From DASVDE01 sp035558955 (lineage in GTDB: Bacteria > Actinomycetota > Thermoleophilia > Solirubrobacterales > 70-9): DNA of 13,687 bases. The stretch is from the NCBI GenBank assembly GCA_035558955.1, contig DATMBX010000165.1, forward strand, positions 1 to 13,687, read 5' to 3'. Numbering within the stretch: position 1 is the stretch's first letter; each line of letters begins with the position of its first letter. This document shows, piece after piece, positions 1 through 5,765 of the stretch. The position numbers and the translations under genes were made by a program. The notes beneath the pieces were generated by a model. It saw only the letters and a program-made list of their open reading frames with translations, was not told the origin of the DNA and ran no database searches.

Positions 1-84
1 AGCTGGGCTCGCTGGGACGTCGACCACGGCCTGCTTCGCAGGGAACCGGCGGTCGAGAGTCTTTTTCGCTCGCCAGCCGGTTAG
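1..84 (+). CDS. Possible 3' end of an upstream gene (partial)
   Basis: Frame 1 is open from the window edge to a TAG at 82-84 and would give a 27-residue tail containing Trp, Asp, His and Arg residues. About 70% of third positions are G or C, in line with coding DNA here, but other frames over the same stretch are also open, so the support is weak. If real, its stop codon overlaps the -10 box proposed for the aquaporin gene. I do not recognise the product. Confidence 0.25.
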   Translation, partial: SWARWDVDHGLLRREPAVESLFRSPAG

Positions 85-87
85 ACT
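82..87 (+). promoter_or_regulatory. Putative -10 box (TAGACT) of the aquaporin gene
   Basis: TAGACT fits the actinobacterial TANNNT -10 pattern and is identical to the hexamers found ahead of the F420 oxidoreductase and metallo-hydrolase genes in this window. Here it lies 39 nt before the start codon, leaving a short leader with a ribosome binding site, unlike the leaderless units elsewhere. No convincing -35 is visible. Confidence 0.45.
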
Positions 88-115
88 GCCGCCGCAACCT
101 TTCCGGGAACTAGGT

Positions 116-121
116 AGGAGG
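116..121 (+). promoter_or_regulatory. Strong Shine-Dalgarno AGGAGG
   Basis: A full AGGAGG lies five nucleotides before GTG at 127 and fixes that GTG as the aquaporin start. It is the only near-perfect Shine-Dalgarno in the window; most other genes here have none. Confidence 0.8.
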
Positions 122-126
122 AGAAA

Positions 127-882
127 GTGCAGGAACGAGGACTCGCGGCATACCTTGCCGAGCTGATCGGCACACTCTTGCTGGTCTTTTTCATCACCAG
201 TGTCGTCGTGCTGTTCGTCGCCACGGGAAATCAGGCGCAGTTCGGTTCCGACTTCGCCGTCATCGGTCTCGTCCACGCATTCCTGCTGTTCGGCCTGATC
301 GTGATGTTCGGCGTGGTCAGCGGCGGGCACTTCAACCCGGCGGTGACGCTGGCGGCCGCCGCGATCAAGCGGATTTCGCCGATCGACGCCGTCATCTACA
401 TCCTCGCCCAGCTCTCCGGCGCGGTTCTCGGGGCGCTGCTCACCAAGGGCCTGCTGCTCGACGAGGGGCGGGCGACCGACTACGGGGCCACTCAGGTCAG
501 CGGCCTGCTCAGCGGCAACTTCGCCGGGGGGATCGTCGAGGCGATCGGCACGTTCTGCCTCGTCCTTGTCATTCTCGCCGCCGTCTTCTCCAAGAAGAGC
601 TTCAAGGAGTGGGCGCCGCTGGCGATCGGCACGACGCTTGGTTTCATCGTCATGGTCGGCGGCCCGCTGACCGGCGCCGGCTACAACCCGGCCCGCTGGT
701 TCGGCCCGGCGTTGGTCGGCAACGAGTGGGGCGGCGTCTGGCCCTACCTGCTCGGCCCGATCGTCGGCGCCCTGCTCGCCGCGGCCGTCTTCAAGTTCGT
801 GCTCGAGAAGGGCGGCCCCGCCCCGACCGAGCCGCCGGAGCGGGTCAGGCCTCCGGCGTCGAAGCCCAGCACCGCCAGCTGA
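127..882 (+). CDS. MIP-family aquaporin / small-solute channel
   Basis: Integral membrane channel for water or small neutral solutes. The 251-residue protein has about six hydrophobic segments and both half-helix signatures: GGHFNPAVT near residues 67-75 (NPA at 70-72) and GYNPAR near 185-190 (NPA at 187-189, followed by the selectivity-filter Arg190). Length is normal for the family; a Pro-rich hydrophilic tail of about 22 residues ends the chain. Aligning by eye with E. coli AqpZ, spacing from the NPA motifs puts His50, Val175, Ala184 and Arg190 at the aromatic/arginine filter. That is more like plant TIP-type filters than the Phe/His/Thr/Arg of AqpZ, so substrates other than water (ammonia, urea) are possible; this is inference. 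Start is GTG at 127 with AGGAGG upstream. It appears monocistronic: its own promoter precedes it and a strong hairpin follows. Confidence 0.93.
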   Translation: MQERGLAAYLAELIGTLLLVFFITSVVVLFVATGNQAQFGSDFAVIGLVHAFLLFGLIVMFGVVSGGHFNPAVTLAAAAIKRISPIDAVIYILAQLSGAVLGALLTKGLLLDEGRATDYGATQVSGLLSGNFAGGIVEAIGTFCLVLVILAAVFSKKSFKEWAPLAIGTTLGFIVMVGGPLTGAGYNPARWFGPALVGNEWGGVWPYLLGPIVGALLAAAVFKFVLEKGGPAPTEPPERVRPPASKPSTAS

Positions 883-903
883 CCTTCGGCTGAAGCCGAC
901 TTC

Positions 904-940
904 CTGGAGCCGCCGGGCCTTGCCGGCTCGGCGGTTCCAG
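904..940 (+). terminator. Strong hairpin terminator after the aquaporin gene
   Basis: Positions 904-919 pair with 925-940 over 16 positions (14 Watson-Crick pairs and two G-T wobbles, at 909/935 and 916/928) around a 5-nt loop. It begins 22 nt after the aquaporin stop codon. There is no T tract, which is common for terminators in GC-rich actinobacteria. The fbiC -10 box starts at the very next base, so terminator and next promoter abut. Confidence 0.65.
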
Positions 941-946
941 TAGCTT
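941..946 (+). promoter_or_regulatory. Putative -10 box (TAGCTT) for leaderless fbiC
   Basis: TAGCTT fits TANNNT and sits 7 nt before the GTG start at 954, placing transcription initiation at or next to the start codon. No Shine-Dalgarno is present between them, so a leaderless mRNA is the simplest reading. Inferred from position and motif only. Confidence 0.5.
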
Positions 947-953
947 CCGCGGC

Positions 954-3236
954 GTGCGCCGGGTCACCTTCTCGCGGAACTACACGCTCTCGCTTTCGCG
1001 CACCTGTCAGTGCTACTGCAAGTACTGCGCTTTCGCGACCCGCAAAGCTCATATCCATCCTCCTCAGGAGGTTGAGCGGAAGCTAGACGAGGCGGAGCGA
1101 CGAAACGCGAAGGAGCTTCTGGTCCTCACGGGGGAGCGCCCCGAAGTCAATCCCGAGGTGGCCGCCAAGCTGGCCGAGTGGGGCCACGACGACTTCACCT
1201 CATACGTCGTCTGGGCTTGCGAGCGGGCGCTGGAGCGCGGCATCCTGCCGCACACCAACATCGGTGTCCTCGACCGCGACGATCTGGCGCGGCTACGCGA
1301 AGTGACCGCCTCCCAGGGCCTGATGCTGGAGTCGATCTCCGAGCGGCTGATGGAGACCGTCCACGCCGGCTCGCCGACCAAGCATCCGGCGAAGCGGTTG
1401 GCCACGATCGAGGCCGCGGGCGAGCTGAGAATCCCGTTCACGAGCGGAATTCTGGTTGGGATTGGGGAGACCGAAGAGGAGCAGGTTGCCTCGCTGGAAG
1501 CATTGGCCGAACTGCATGCCGAGTACGGGCATCTTCAGGAGGTGATCCTTCAGAACTTCGTGCCGCATCCTCGGTACTACGGTCAGGAGGTTGCCGAGAT
1601 CGCCGATGAAGCGGCACGCTCGCGGTGGAGGGACGGTGGGGGGGTCCCTCCGCTTGCTGGGTTTTTCGCCAGAGGAGTTGAGCGCTCATCCGCGGACGCT
1701 TCCGGGGCGAAAAACAGGACGCCGCTGCGCGGAGGGACCCCCCCACCGTCCCTGCCACAGTGGGCGACGCCCGTGTCGATCGAGGACATGAAGCGCCTGA
1801 TTCGGGAGTGCAGGAGGCTGATGCCGGATGTTGGGATTCAGGTGCCGCCGAATCTTTCGGATTGGTGGACTGAGCTCGTGGAGGTTGGGGCGACCGATTT
1901 AGGGGGGCTTTCAGCGAACGGGGACCACATCTCTCCCGAGCATGCTTTTCCCAGCCCGCATGAGGTGCGGAAAGGGCTGGCGCCGAAGGGCTACGCGCTG
2001 ACCGAGCGCTTGTGCGTCTACCCGCAGTACATGGATTCGGAGTGGATGGAGCAGGGGGTGCTCGACGTGGTGAAGCTCAAGTATTGGAGCTTCATTCCGC
2101 GGCGAGGGTCTGGGAGGCGGTCGGAGGAGACGATCGATACGGGACTGGCTCCTGAGGCGATTGCCAAGGGTCGCGAGGGGGTTGAGTTGACGGAGGATGA
2201 GCTGACGGCGCTGTTCGCTGAGACGCGGCCCGAGGTTGTCGAGGAGATGCGGGTTGCCGCCGATGAGCTGCGGGCTGAGCTTGCGGGGGATCGGGTGACC
2301 TTTGTGGTCAATCGGAACATCAACTTCACCAACATCTGCGTCGTCGGTTGCGCCTTTTGCGGGTTTGGGCAGGGGAAGCGCTCGCCCGACGCCTATGAGG
2401 TCTCCGAGGGGGAGTTCGCCGAGCGGATTCGGGATGCGGTCGAGTTCGGGGCGACGGAGATCTGCATGCAGGGGGGGATCCATCCCGACCTGACCTTGGA
2501 GGAGTACGGGAAGTGGCTGCGGCTGGCGAAGGAGGTGGCGCCGCAGCTCCACCTTCACGCCTACTCGCCGATGGAGGTTCACTACATGTGCGAGCGGTCG
2601 GGCAAGGCGCCCGACGCCGTTTTCGAGTACCTGAAGGAGTGCGGGCTCGGGTCGACGCCGGGGACCGCGGCCGAGGTGCTCGACGACGGGGTGCGGCAGC
2701 GGATCTCGCCGAACAAGCTGCCGGTCGATCGCTGGGTGGAGATCATCGAGGCCTCGCACCGGGCCGGGCTGCGCTCGACCTCGACCGTGATGTTCGGCCA
2801 CATCGAGGAGCCGCGGGAGCTGGCCCGCCACATGCGGGTCGTCCGGGCGCTGCAGGAACGCACCGGCGGCATCACCGAGTTCGTCCCGCTCAGCTTCATC
2901 CCCTTCAACACGATGCTCGGCCGCACCCACGGGATCGAGGAGATTTCGGCCGCCGAGAACCTCAAGCACACGGCGGCGTTCCGCCTGGCCCTGGGCAAGA
3001 CGATCACCAACCTGCAGGCGAGCTGGGTGAAGATGGGGCTCGGCGCCGCGACGGAGTCCCTGCGCTGGGGCGTGAACGACCTCGGCGGCACGCTGATGGA
3101 GGAGAACATCTCCCGCATGGCGGGTTCCCAGCACGGAGTGAGACTGGAGCCCGAGCAGCTGATCGATGCCGCCCGCGCCGGCGGCCGCATCCCGGCTCAG
3201 CGCACGACCCTCTACGAGATAGTCGAGACCTACTAG
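954..3236 (+). CDS. fbiC: FO synthase, fused CofG-CofH (with in-frame insertion)
   Basis: Makes FO, the 7,8-didemethyl-8-hydroxy-5-deazariboflavin core of cofactor F420, from tyrosine and 5-amino-6-ribitylamino-uracil. Two radical-SAM halves are joined in one 760-residue chain, as in actinobacterial FbiC. The CofG half carries C18-x3-C22-x2-C25 and the CofH half C462-x3-C466-x2-C469, each binding a 4Fe-4S cluster. Family motifs are intact on both sides, including the QNF strand and PPNL in CofG and NRNINFTN in CofH. Residues about 225-268 are a Gly/Pro-rich segment encoded by a palindromic element and are foreign to the family; they lie between the QNF strand region and a helix beginning SIEDMKRL, where a surface loop is likely. 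Start GTG at 954 places the first cysteine motif at the usual distance from the N-terminus; no Shine-Dalgarno is present. The CofG half and the linker use more A/T-ending codons than the CofH half. Confidence 0.95.
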   Translation: MRRVTFSRNYTLSLSRTCQCYCKYCAFATRKAHIHPPQEVERKLDEAERRNAKELLVLTGERPEVNPEVAAKLAEWGHDDFTSYVVWACERALERGILPHTNIGVLDRDDLARLREVTASQGLMLESISERLMETVHAGSPTKHPAKRLATIEAAGELRIPFTSGILVGIGETEEEQVASLEALAELHAEYGHLQEVILQNFVPHPRYYGQEVAEIADEAARSRWRDGGGVPPLAGFFARGVERSSADASGAKNRTPLRGGTPPPSLPQWATPVSIEDMKRLIRECRRLMPDVGIQVPPNLSDWWTELVEVGATDLGGLSANGDHISPEHAFPSPHEVRKGLAPKGYALTERLCVYPQYMDSEWMEQGVLDVVKLKYWSFIPRRGSGRRSEETIDTGLAPEAIAKGREGVELTEDELTALFAETRPEVVEEMRVAADELRAELAGDRVTFVVNRNINFTNICVVGCAFCGFGQGKRSPDAYEVSEGEFAERIRDAVEFGATEICMQGGIHPDLTLEEYGKWLRLAKEVAPQLHLHAYSPMEVHYMCERSGKAPDAVFEYLKECGLGSTPGTAAEVLDDGVRQRISPNKLPVDRWVEIIEASHRAGLRSTSTVMFGHIEEPRELARHMRVVRALQERTGGITEFVPLSFIPFNTMLGRTHGIEEISAAENLKHTAAFRLALGKTITNLQASWVKMGLGAATESLRWGVNDLGGTLMEENISRMAGSQHGVRLEPEQLIDAARAGGRIPAQRTTLYEIVETY
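1627..1755. repeat. In-frame palindromic element inside fbiC
   Basis: A 129-bp segment bounded by inverted repeats. Positions 1629-1653 and 1729-1753 are perfect 25-bp inverted complements, each with a run of seven G (1638-1644) or seven C (1738-1744). An inner pair, 1661-1670 and 1706-1715, is a perfect 10-bp inverted repeat. The left arm itself folds back, 1627-1634 pairing with 1644-1651. TGAGCGCTCA at 1679-1688 is a further palindrome. GTGG occurs at 1625-1628 and again at 1760-1763; removing one copy with the element deletes exactly 135 nt (45 codons) and joins the flanks as S-R-W-A-T-P. There is no transposase and no stop codon in the fbiC frame. It looks like a small non-autonomous palindromic element (REP/MITE-like) accepted inside a protein gene. 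No second copy occurs in the window. Confidence 0.85.
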
Positions 3237-3277
3237 CGCCGAGCTCCCCTCAAGTCCATGATTGGGGGATACGGGCG

Positions 3278-4279
3278 ATGGTCTTGGAGCGGCAGCGCGA
3301 GCCGTTGCGGCTCGCTGAGCTGCCCGATTCCCAGCCCGGGGCAGGGCAGGTGCTCGTCTCGGTCGCGGCCTGCGGGGTCTGTCGCACCGATCTCCATATC
3401 GCCGACGGCGACCTGACCGAGCCGAAGCTGCCACTGGTTCCAGGGCACCAGATCGTCGGGGTTGTGTTTGGGGTGGGGGAGAGGGCAGAGCGGTTCGCGC
3501 TCGGCGACAGGGTCGGCGTTCCCTGGCTCGGCTGGGCCTGCGGGGAGTGCCGCTACTGCCTCAGCGGGCGGGAGAACCTTTGCGACCGGGCGCGCTTTAC
3601 CGGCTACGACCTCGACGGCGGCTACGCTGAGCTGGCGGTAGCCGACGAGCGCTTCTGCTTTCCGATCCCGGAGGGGTATTCCGACGAGCAGGCGGCACCG
3701 CTGCTCTGTGCCGGTCTGATCGGCTACCGCGCGCTGCGCCTCGTCGGCGACGCCGAACGAATTGGCTTCTACGGCTTCGGCGCCTCCGCCCACATCCTCT
3801 GCCAGGTTGCGGTCCACCAAGGGCGGCGGGTGTTCGCCTTTACGCGCGAGAGGGATGAGGCGACGCAGGCCTTCGCGCGGGAGCTGGGTGCCGAGTGGGC
3901 CGGTTCCTCGGATGAGCGCCCGCCCGAAGAGCTCGACGGGGCGATCGTCTTCGCGCCGGTCGGCGCGCTGATGCCGGCGGCGCTGCGGGCCAGCGCCAAG
4001 GGGGCGCGGATCGTCAGCGCCGGAATTCACATGAGCGACATCCCGGCTTTCCCCTACGAGACCCTCTGGGGCGAGCGCTCGCTCGGCTCGGTCGCCAACC
4101 TGACCCGCCGGGACGGAGAGGAGTTCATGGCCCTGGCGCCGCGCGTGCCGGTTCGCACCGAGGTCCAGGTCTATCCCCTGACAGAGGCAAACCAGGCGCT
4201 TGACGACATCCGCACCGGCCGCCTCCAAGGCGCCGCCGTCCTGAAAATCGCCGACGAACCCGAGGTGCAACGCATTTGA
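3278..4279 (+). CDS. Zinc-binding alcohol dehydrogenase family protein (MDR)
   Basis: Medium-chain dehydrogenase/reductase of 333 residues, probably a cytoplasmic NAD(P)-dependent oxidoreductase with unknown substrate. The N-terminal GroES-like domain shows the catalytic-zinc motif CGVCRTDLH and the PGHQIVG motif, where the family's usual GHE glutamate is a glutamine. A structural-zinc Cys series follows (C-x2-C-x2-C-x7-C, beginning CGECRYC). The cofactor domain has GFYGFGASAH in the Rossmann turn. It resembles the uncharacterised 'zinc-binding alcohol dehydrogenase family' subgroup (TIGR02822-like, from memory). The open frame continues far upstream through fbiC as a shadow; ATG at 3278 fits, with a GGGGGA 8 nt before it, though the family often begins with R-A-M, encoded just upstream. 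It follows fbiC by 41 nt and may be read through from it. The last codons form one arm of the hairpin at 4264-4308. A direct link to F420 is unproven. Confidence 0.88.
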   Translation: MVLERQREPLRLAELPDSQPGAGQVLVSVAACGVCRTDLHIADGDLTEPKLPLVPGHQIVGVVFGVGERAERFALGDRVGVPWLGWACGECRYCLSGRENLCDRARFTGYDLDGGYAELAVADERFCFPIPEGYSDEQAAPLLCAGLIGYRALRLVGDAERIGFYGFGASAHILCQVAVHQGRRVFAFTRERDEATQAFARELGAEWAGSSDERPPEELDGAIVFAPVGALMPAALRASAKGARIVSAGIHMSDIPAFPYETLWGERSLGSVANLTRRDGEEFMALAPRVPVRTEVQVYPLTEANQALDDIRTGRLQGAAVLKIADEPEVQRI

Positions 4280-4308
4280 CATGTCAAAGCTGTCGTATGC
4301 GTTGCACC
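4264..4308. terminator. Bidirectional hairpin between convergent genes
   Basis: A perfect 12-bp inverted repeat (4264-4275 with 4297-4308) spans the end of the dehydrogenase gene and the gap to cofE. In RNA the stem can continue past one U-U mismatch and one wobble into GACA/TGTC (4278-4281 with 4291-4294), leaving a 9-nt loop. Nested inside is the perfect 14-bp palindrome TTTGACATGTCAAA at 4275-4288, a competing fold that could also be a protein-binding site. With genes converging from both sides over 39 bp, a two-way terminator is the likeliest role. No T tract is seen. Confidence 0.6.
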
Positions 4309-4318
4309 GGGTGTGGCG

Positions 4319-5089
4319 TCAGCGGAAGAGGTCGTCACGTCGTGGGCGGCGCAGCGCTGCGACGCCCGGGCCGTCGTCTTCACTGATGTGGCGATCGAGG
4401 CCGCGGACGATTGCGACGGGGATGCCACATGCCTTGTCGCGGACGAGGTCGGCCGCTGCTGCGGCCTCGTCGGCGACAGCGATCAAGGTCGCTTCCAGCT
4501 TGCGTCCCCTGGCGTCCTCGCGCCCGCGCCAGTCGTCGAGCGGGGCGATGCCGGCACAGCCGATCGCGACCTCTACCTGCCCCAGTCGCCAGGCGCGACC
4601 GAAGCTGTCGGAGACGATGACCGCGACCGCGACGCCGGTGGTGCCGCGAATCTCCTCGCGGATGCGGCGAGCTGAGGTGTCGGGGTCCTCGGGCAGCAGA
4701 CAGACGGTGTCCGGCTCGGGGAGGTTGGAGCTGTCGATCCCGGCATTGGCGCAGACGAACCCGTGCCGCGTCTCCGCGATCAGCACGCCGCGCTCCGCGC
4801 GAAGCACCTCTCTGCTCTCCTCGAGGATCAACTCGACGAGGGCCGGCTCTTTGCCGAGCACCGCCGCGAGCCGTTGCGCCTCGCCGCCGGGGATCACGGA
4901 GGAAAGCCTTCGCACTCGACCTTCGGCCTTGGAGACGATCTTCTGGGAGACGACGACGACATCGCCGTCGCGCAGTTCGACCCGGGAGCAGATCTCTTCG
5001 CCCACGCGCATCCCCTCGACGAACTCGGGCAGCCCGTCGACCCCCGCGACTCGCAACTCCCCCGTTCCGCTGCGACTTATCCCTGGCAT
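4319..5089 (-). CDS. cofE: F420-0:gamma-L-glutamate ligase (stand-alone CofE domain)
   Basis: Adds gamma-linked glutamate(s) to F420-0 using GTP and divalent metal; last step of F420 assembly. The 256-residue chain carries the family blocks VVSQKIVSKAEG (near 46-57), HGFVCANAGIDSSN (109-122) and VSDSFGRAWRLGQVEVAIG (about 159-177). In mycobacterial FbiB this domain is fused to a C-terminal FMN nitroreductase-like domain that reduces dehydro-F420-0; here the chain ends after the ligase domain, as in archaeal CofE. Start is uncertain. ATG at 5089-5087 lies in the loop of a long hairpin with no Shine-Dalgarno; TTG at 5056-5054 would begin L-R-V-A-G, closer to where CofE proteins usually start, and lies just downstream of the hairpin. 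It is the last gene of the minus-strand F420 operon, 34 to 67 bp after cofC depending on the start. Confidence 0.92.
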   Translation of the reverse strand: MPGISRSGTGELRVAGVDGLPEFVEGMRVGEEICSRVELRDGDVVVVSQKIVSKAEGRVRRLSSVIPGGEAQRLAAVLGKEPALVELILEESREVLRAERGVLIAETRHGFVCANAGIDSSNLPEPDTVCLLPEDPDTSARRIREEIRGTTGVAVAVIVSDSFGRAWRLGQVEVAIGCAGIAPLDDWRGREDARGRKLEATLIAVADEAAAAADLVRDKACGIPVAIVRGLDRHISEDDGPGVAALRRPRRDDLFR

Positions 5090-5112
5090 ACCGGGATAAG
5101 TCGCGGCGGAGC
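5064..5112. repeat. Long hairpin at the cofC-cofE junction
   Basis: Positions 5064-5083 pair with 5093-5112 around a 9-nt loop (5084-5092). The inner 12 bp (5072-5083 with 5093-5104) are perfect; the outer 8 positions contain two T-G pairs (5071/5105 and 5065/5111). These are wobbles in plus-strand RNA but A-C mismatches in the cofE-sense RNA. The loop contains the ATG used as one possible cofE start. If cofE starts at TTG 5056, the hairpin lies wholly in the intergenic gap. Possible roles are transcript processing or attenuation within the operon, translational control, or an inserted intergenic palindrome. Confidence 0.7.
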
Positions 5113-5123
5113 TTGGTTGGGGG

Positions 5124-5765
5124 TCATATGCCGAGCGCCTTGGCGGTTCGGGTCGCGCGGCCCGGTTGCGCCGTCAGCTCCCGGGTGAGGGCGACGACGT
5201 CGGCCGGGGTATCGAGGTCTAGGCCCAGCGAGGGCAGCTCCTCGACCGAGAAGGGGATGCCGGCCTCGCGGGCGGTGGCGACGTGGCGGTCGCGGCTTCC
5301 CTCGCCGAAGGCGGGGCGGATCGCGCTCGGCGGCGCCAGGGCCAGGGCGTTGGTTCCGGTTCCGTGGCGGTCGGGGACGATCGCCACGTAGCGCTCGGGG
5401 ACGCCGGTCAGCAGCCGATCGAGCTCGCGCGGGTCCAGCAACGGGCAGTCGATGGGGAGGAGGACGACGCAATCGGCTCCGTGCTCTTCGGCGCGGCCGA
5501 TCCCCGCCAGCGCCGCCTCCGAGTGGCCCTCGTCGGAGAAGTTGGGCAGGACCTCGGCGCCTGCCGCCTCGGCCGCCTCGGCGGCGCGCGGCTCCGTCGT
5601 CACCACGATCGTGCGCTCGATCGATCGGGCGGCGCCGATCGCGTCCAGCGCATCCTCGAGCATCGCCTCCGCCAGCTCGGCGCGCCGTTCGTCGTCGATC
5701 CCCGCGGAGAGGCGCTGCTTTGCCGCGCCGAAGCGCTTCACTGGTAGGACGGCGGTTGCTTTCAA
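5124..5765 (-). CDS. cofC: Phospholactate/phosphoenolpyruvate guanylyltransferase (CofC/FbiD)
   Basis: Transfers GMP from GTP to 2-phospholactate or, in the mycobacterial version FbiD, phosphoenolpyruvate, forming the activated side chain that CofD attaches to FO. The 213-residue protein is a single nucleotidyltransferase-fold domain of normal length. Visible motifs are VLPVKRFGAAKQRLS at residues 7-20 (nucleotide-binding loop), LPIDCPLL at 103-110, DRHGTGTNAL at 132-141 and GLDLDTPADV at 181-190. The start is TTG at 5765-5763; it gives the family's expected N-terminus and overlaps the cofD stop by 4 nt (TTGA), so the two are translationally coupled. Which three-carbon acid it accepts cannot be read safely by eye; 3-phosphoglycerate-using relatives also exist. 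Confidence 0.93.
   Translation of the reverse strand: MKATAVLPVKRFGAAKQRLSAGIDDERRAELAEAMLEDALDAIGAARSIERTIVVTTEPRAAEAAEAAGAEVLPNFSDEGHSEAALAGIGRAEEHGADCVVLLPIDCPLLDPRELDRLLTGVPERYVAIVPDRHGTGTNALALAPPSAIRPAFGEGSRDRHVATAREAGIPFSVEELPSLGLDLDTPADVVALTRELTAQPGRATRTAKALGI

Noticed and set aside
886..899. Small stem-loop TCGGC-TGAA-GCCGA just after the aquaporin stop
   Set aside because: Only 5 bp; the larger hairpin at 904-940 is the credible terminator.
1627..1755. Insertion sequence or CRISPR unit as an explanation for the palindrome
   Set aside because: No transposase, too short for an IS, and no regularly spaced repeats; a non-autonomous palindromic element fits better.
3247..3268. Small hairpin masking the dehydrogenase Shine-Dalgarno
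   Set aside because: Only a 7-bp stem with one wobble and an 8-nt loop; too weak to call a regulatory element.
2513..3277. Upstream extension of the alcohol dehydrogenase frame
   Set aside because: Lies inside the fbiC CofH half in another frame and translates to Arg/Ala/Gly-rich sequence; the dehydrogenase homology begins at about 3278.
1911..3434. Long minus-strand open frame (507 codons) opposite fbiC
   Set aside because: Arg/Pro/His-rich translation with no family motifs, fully antisense to a well-supported radical-SAM gene; a GC-rich shadow frame.
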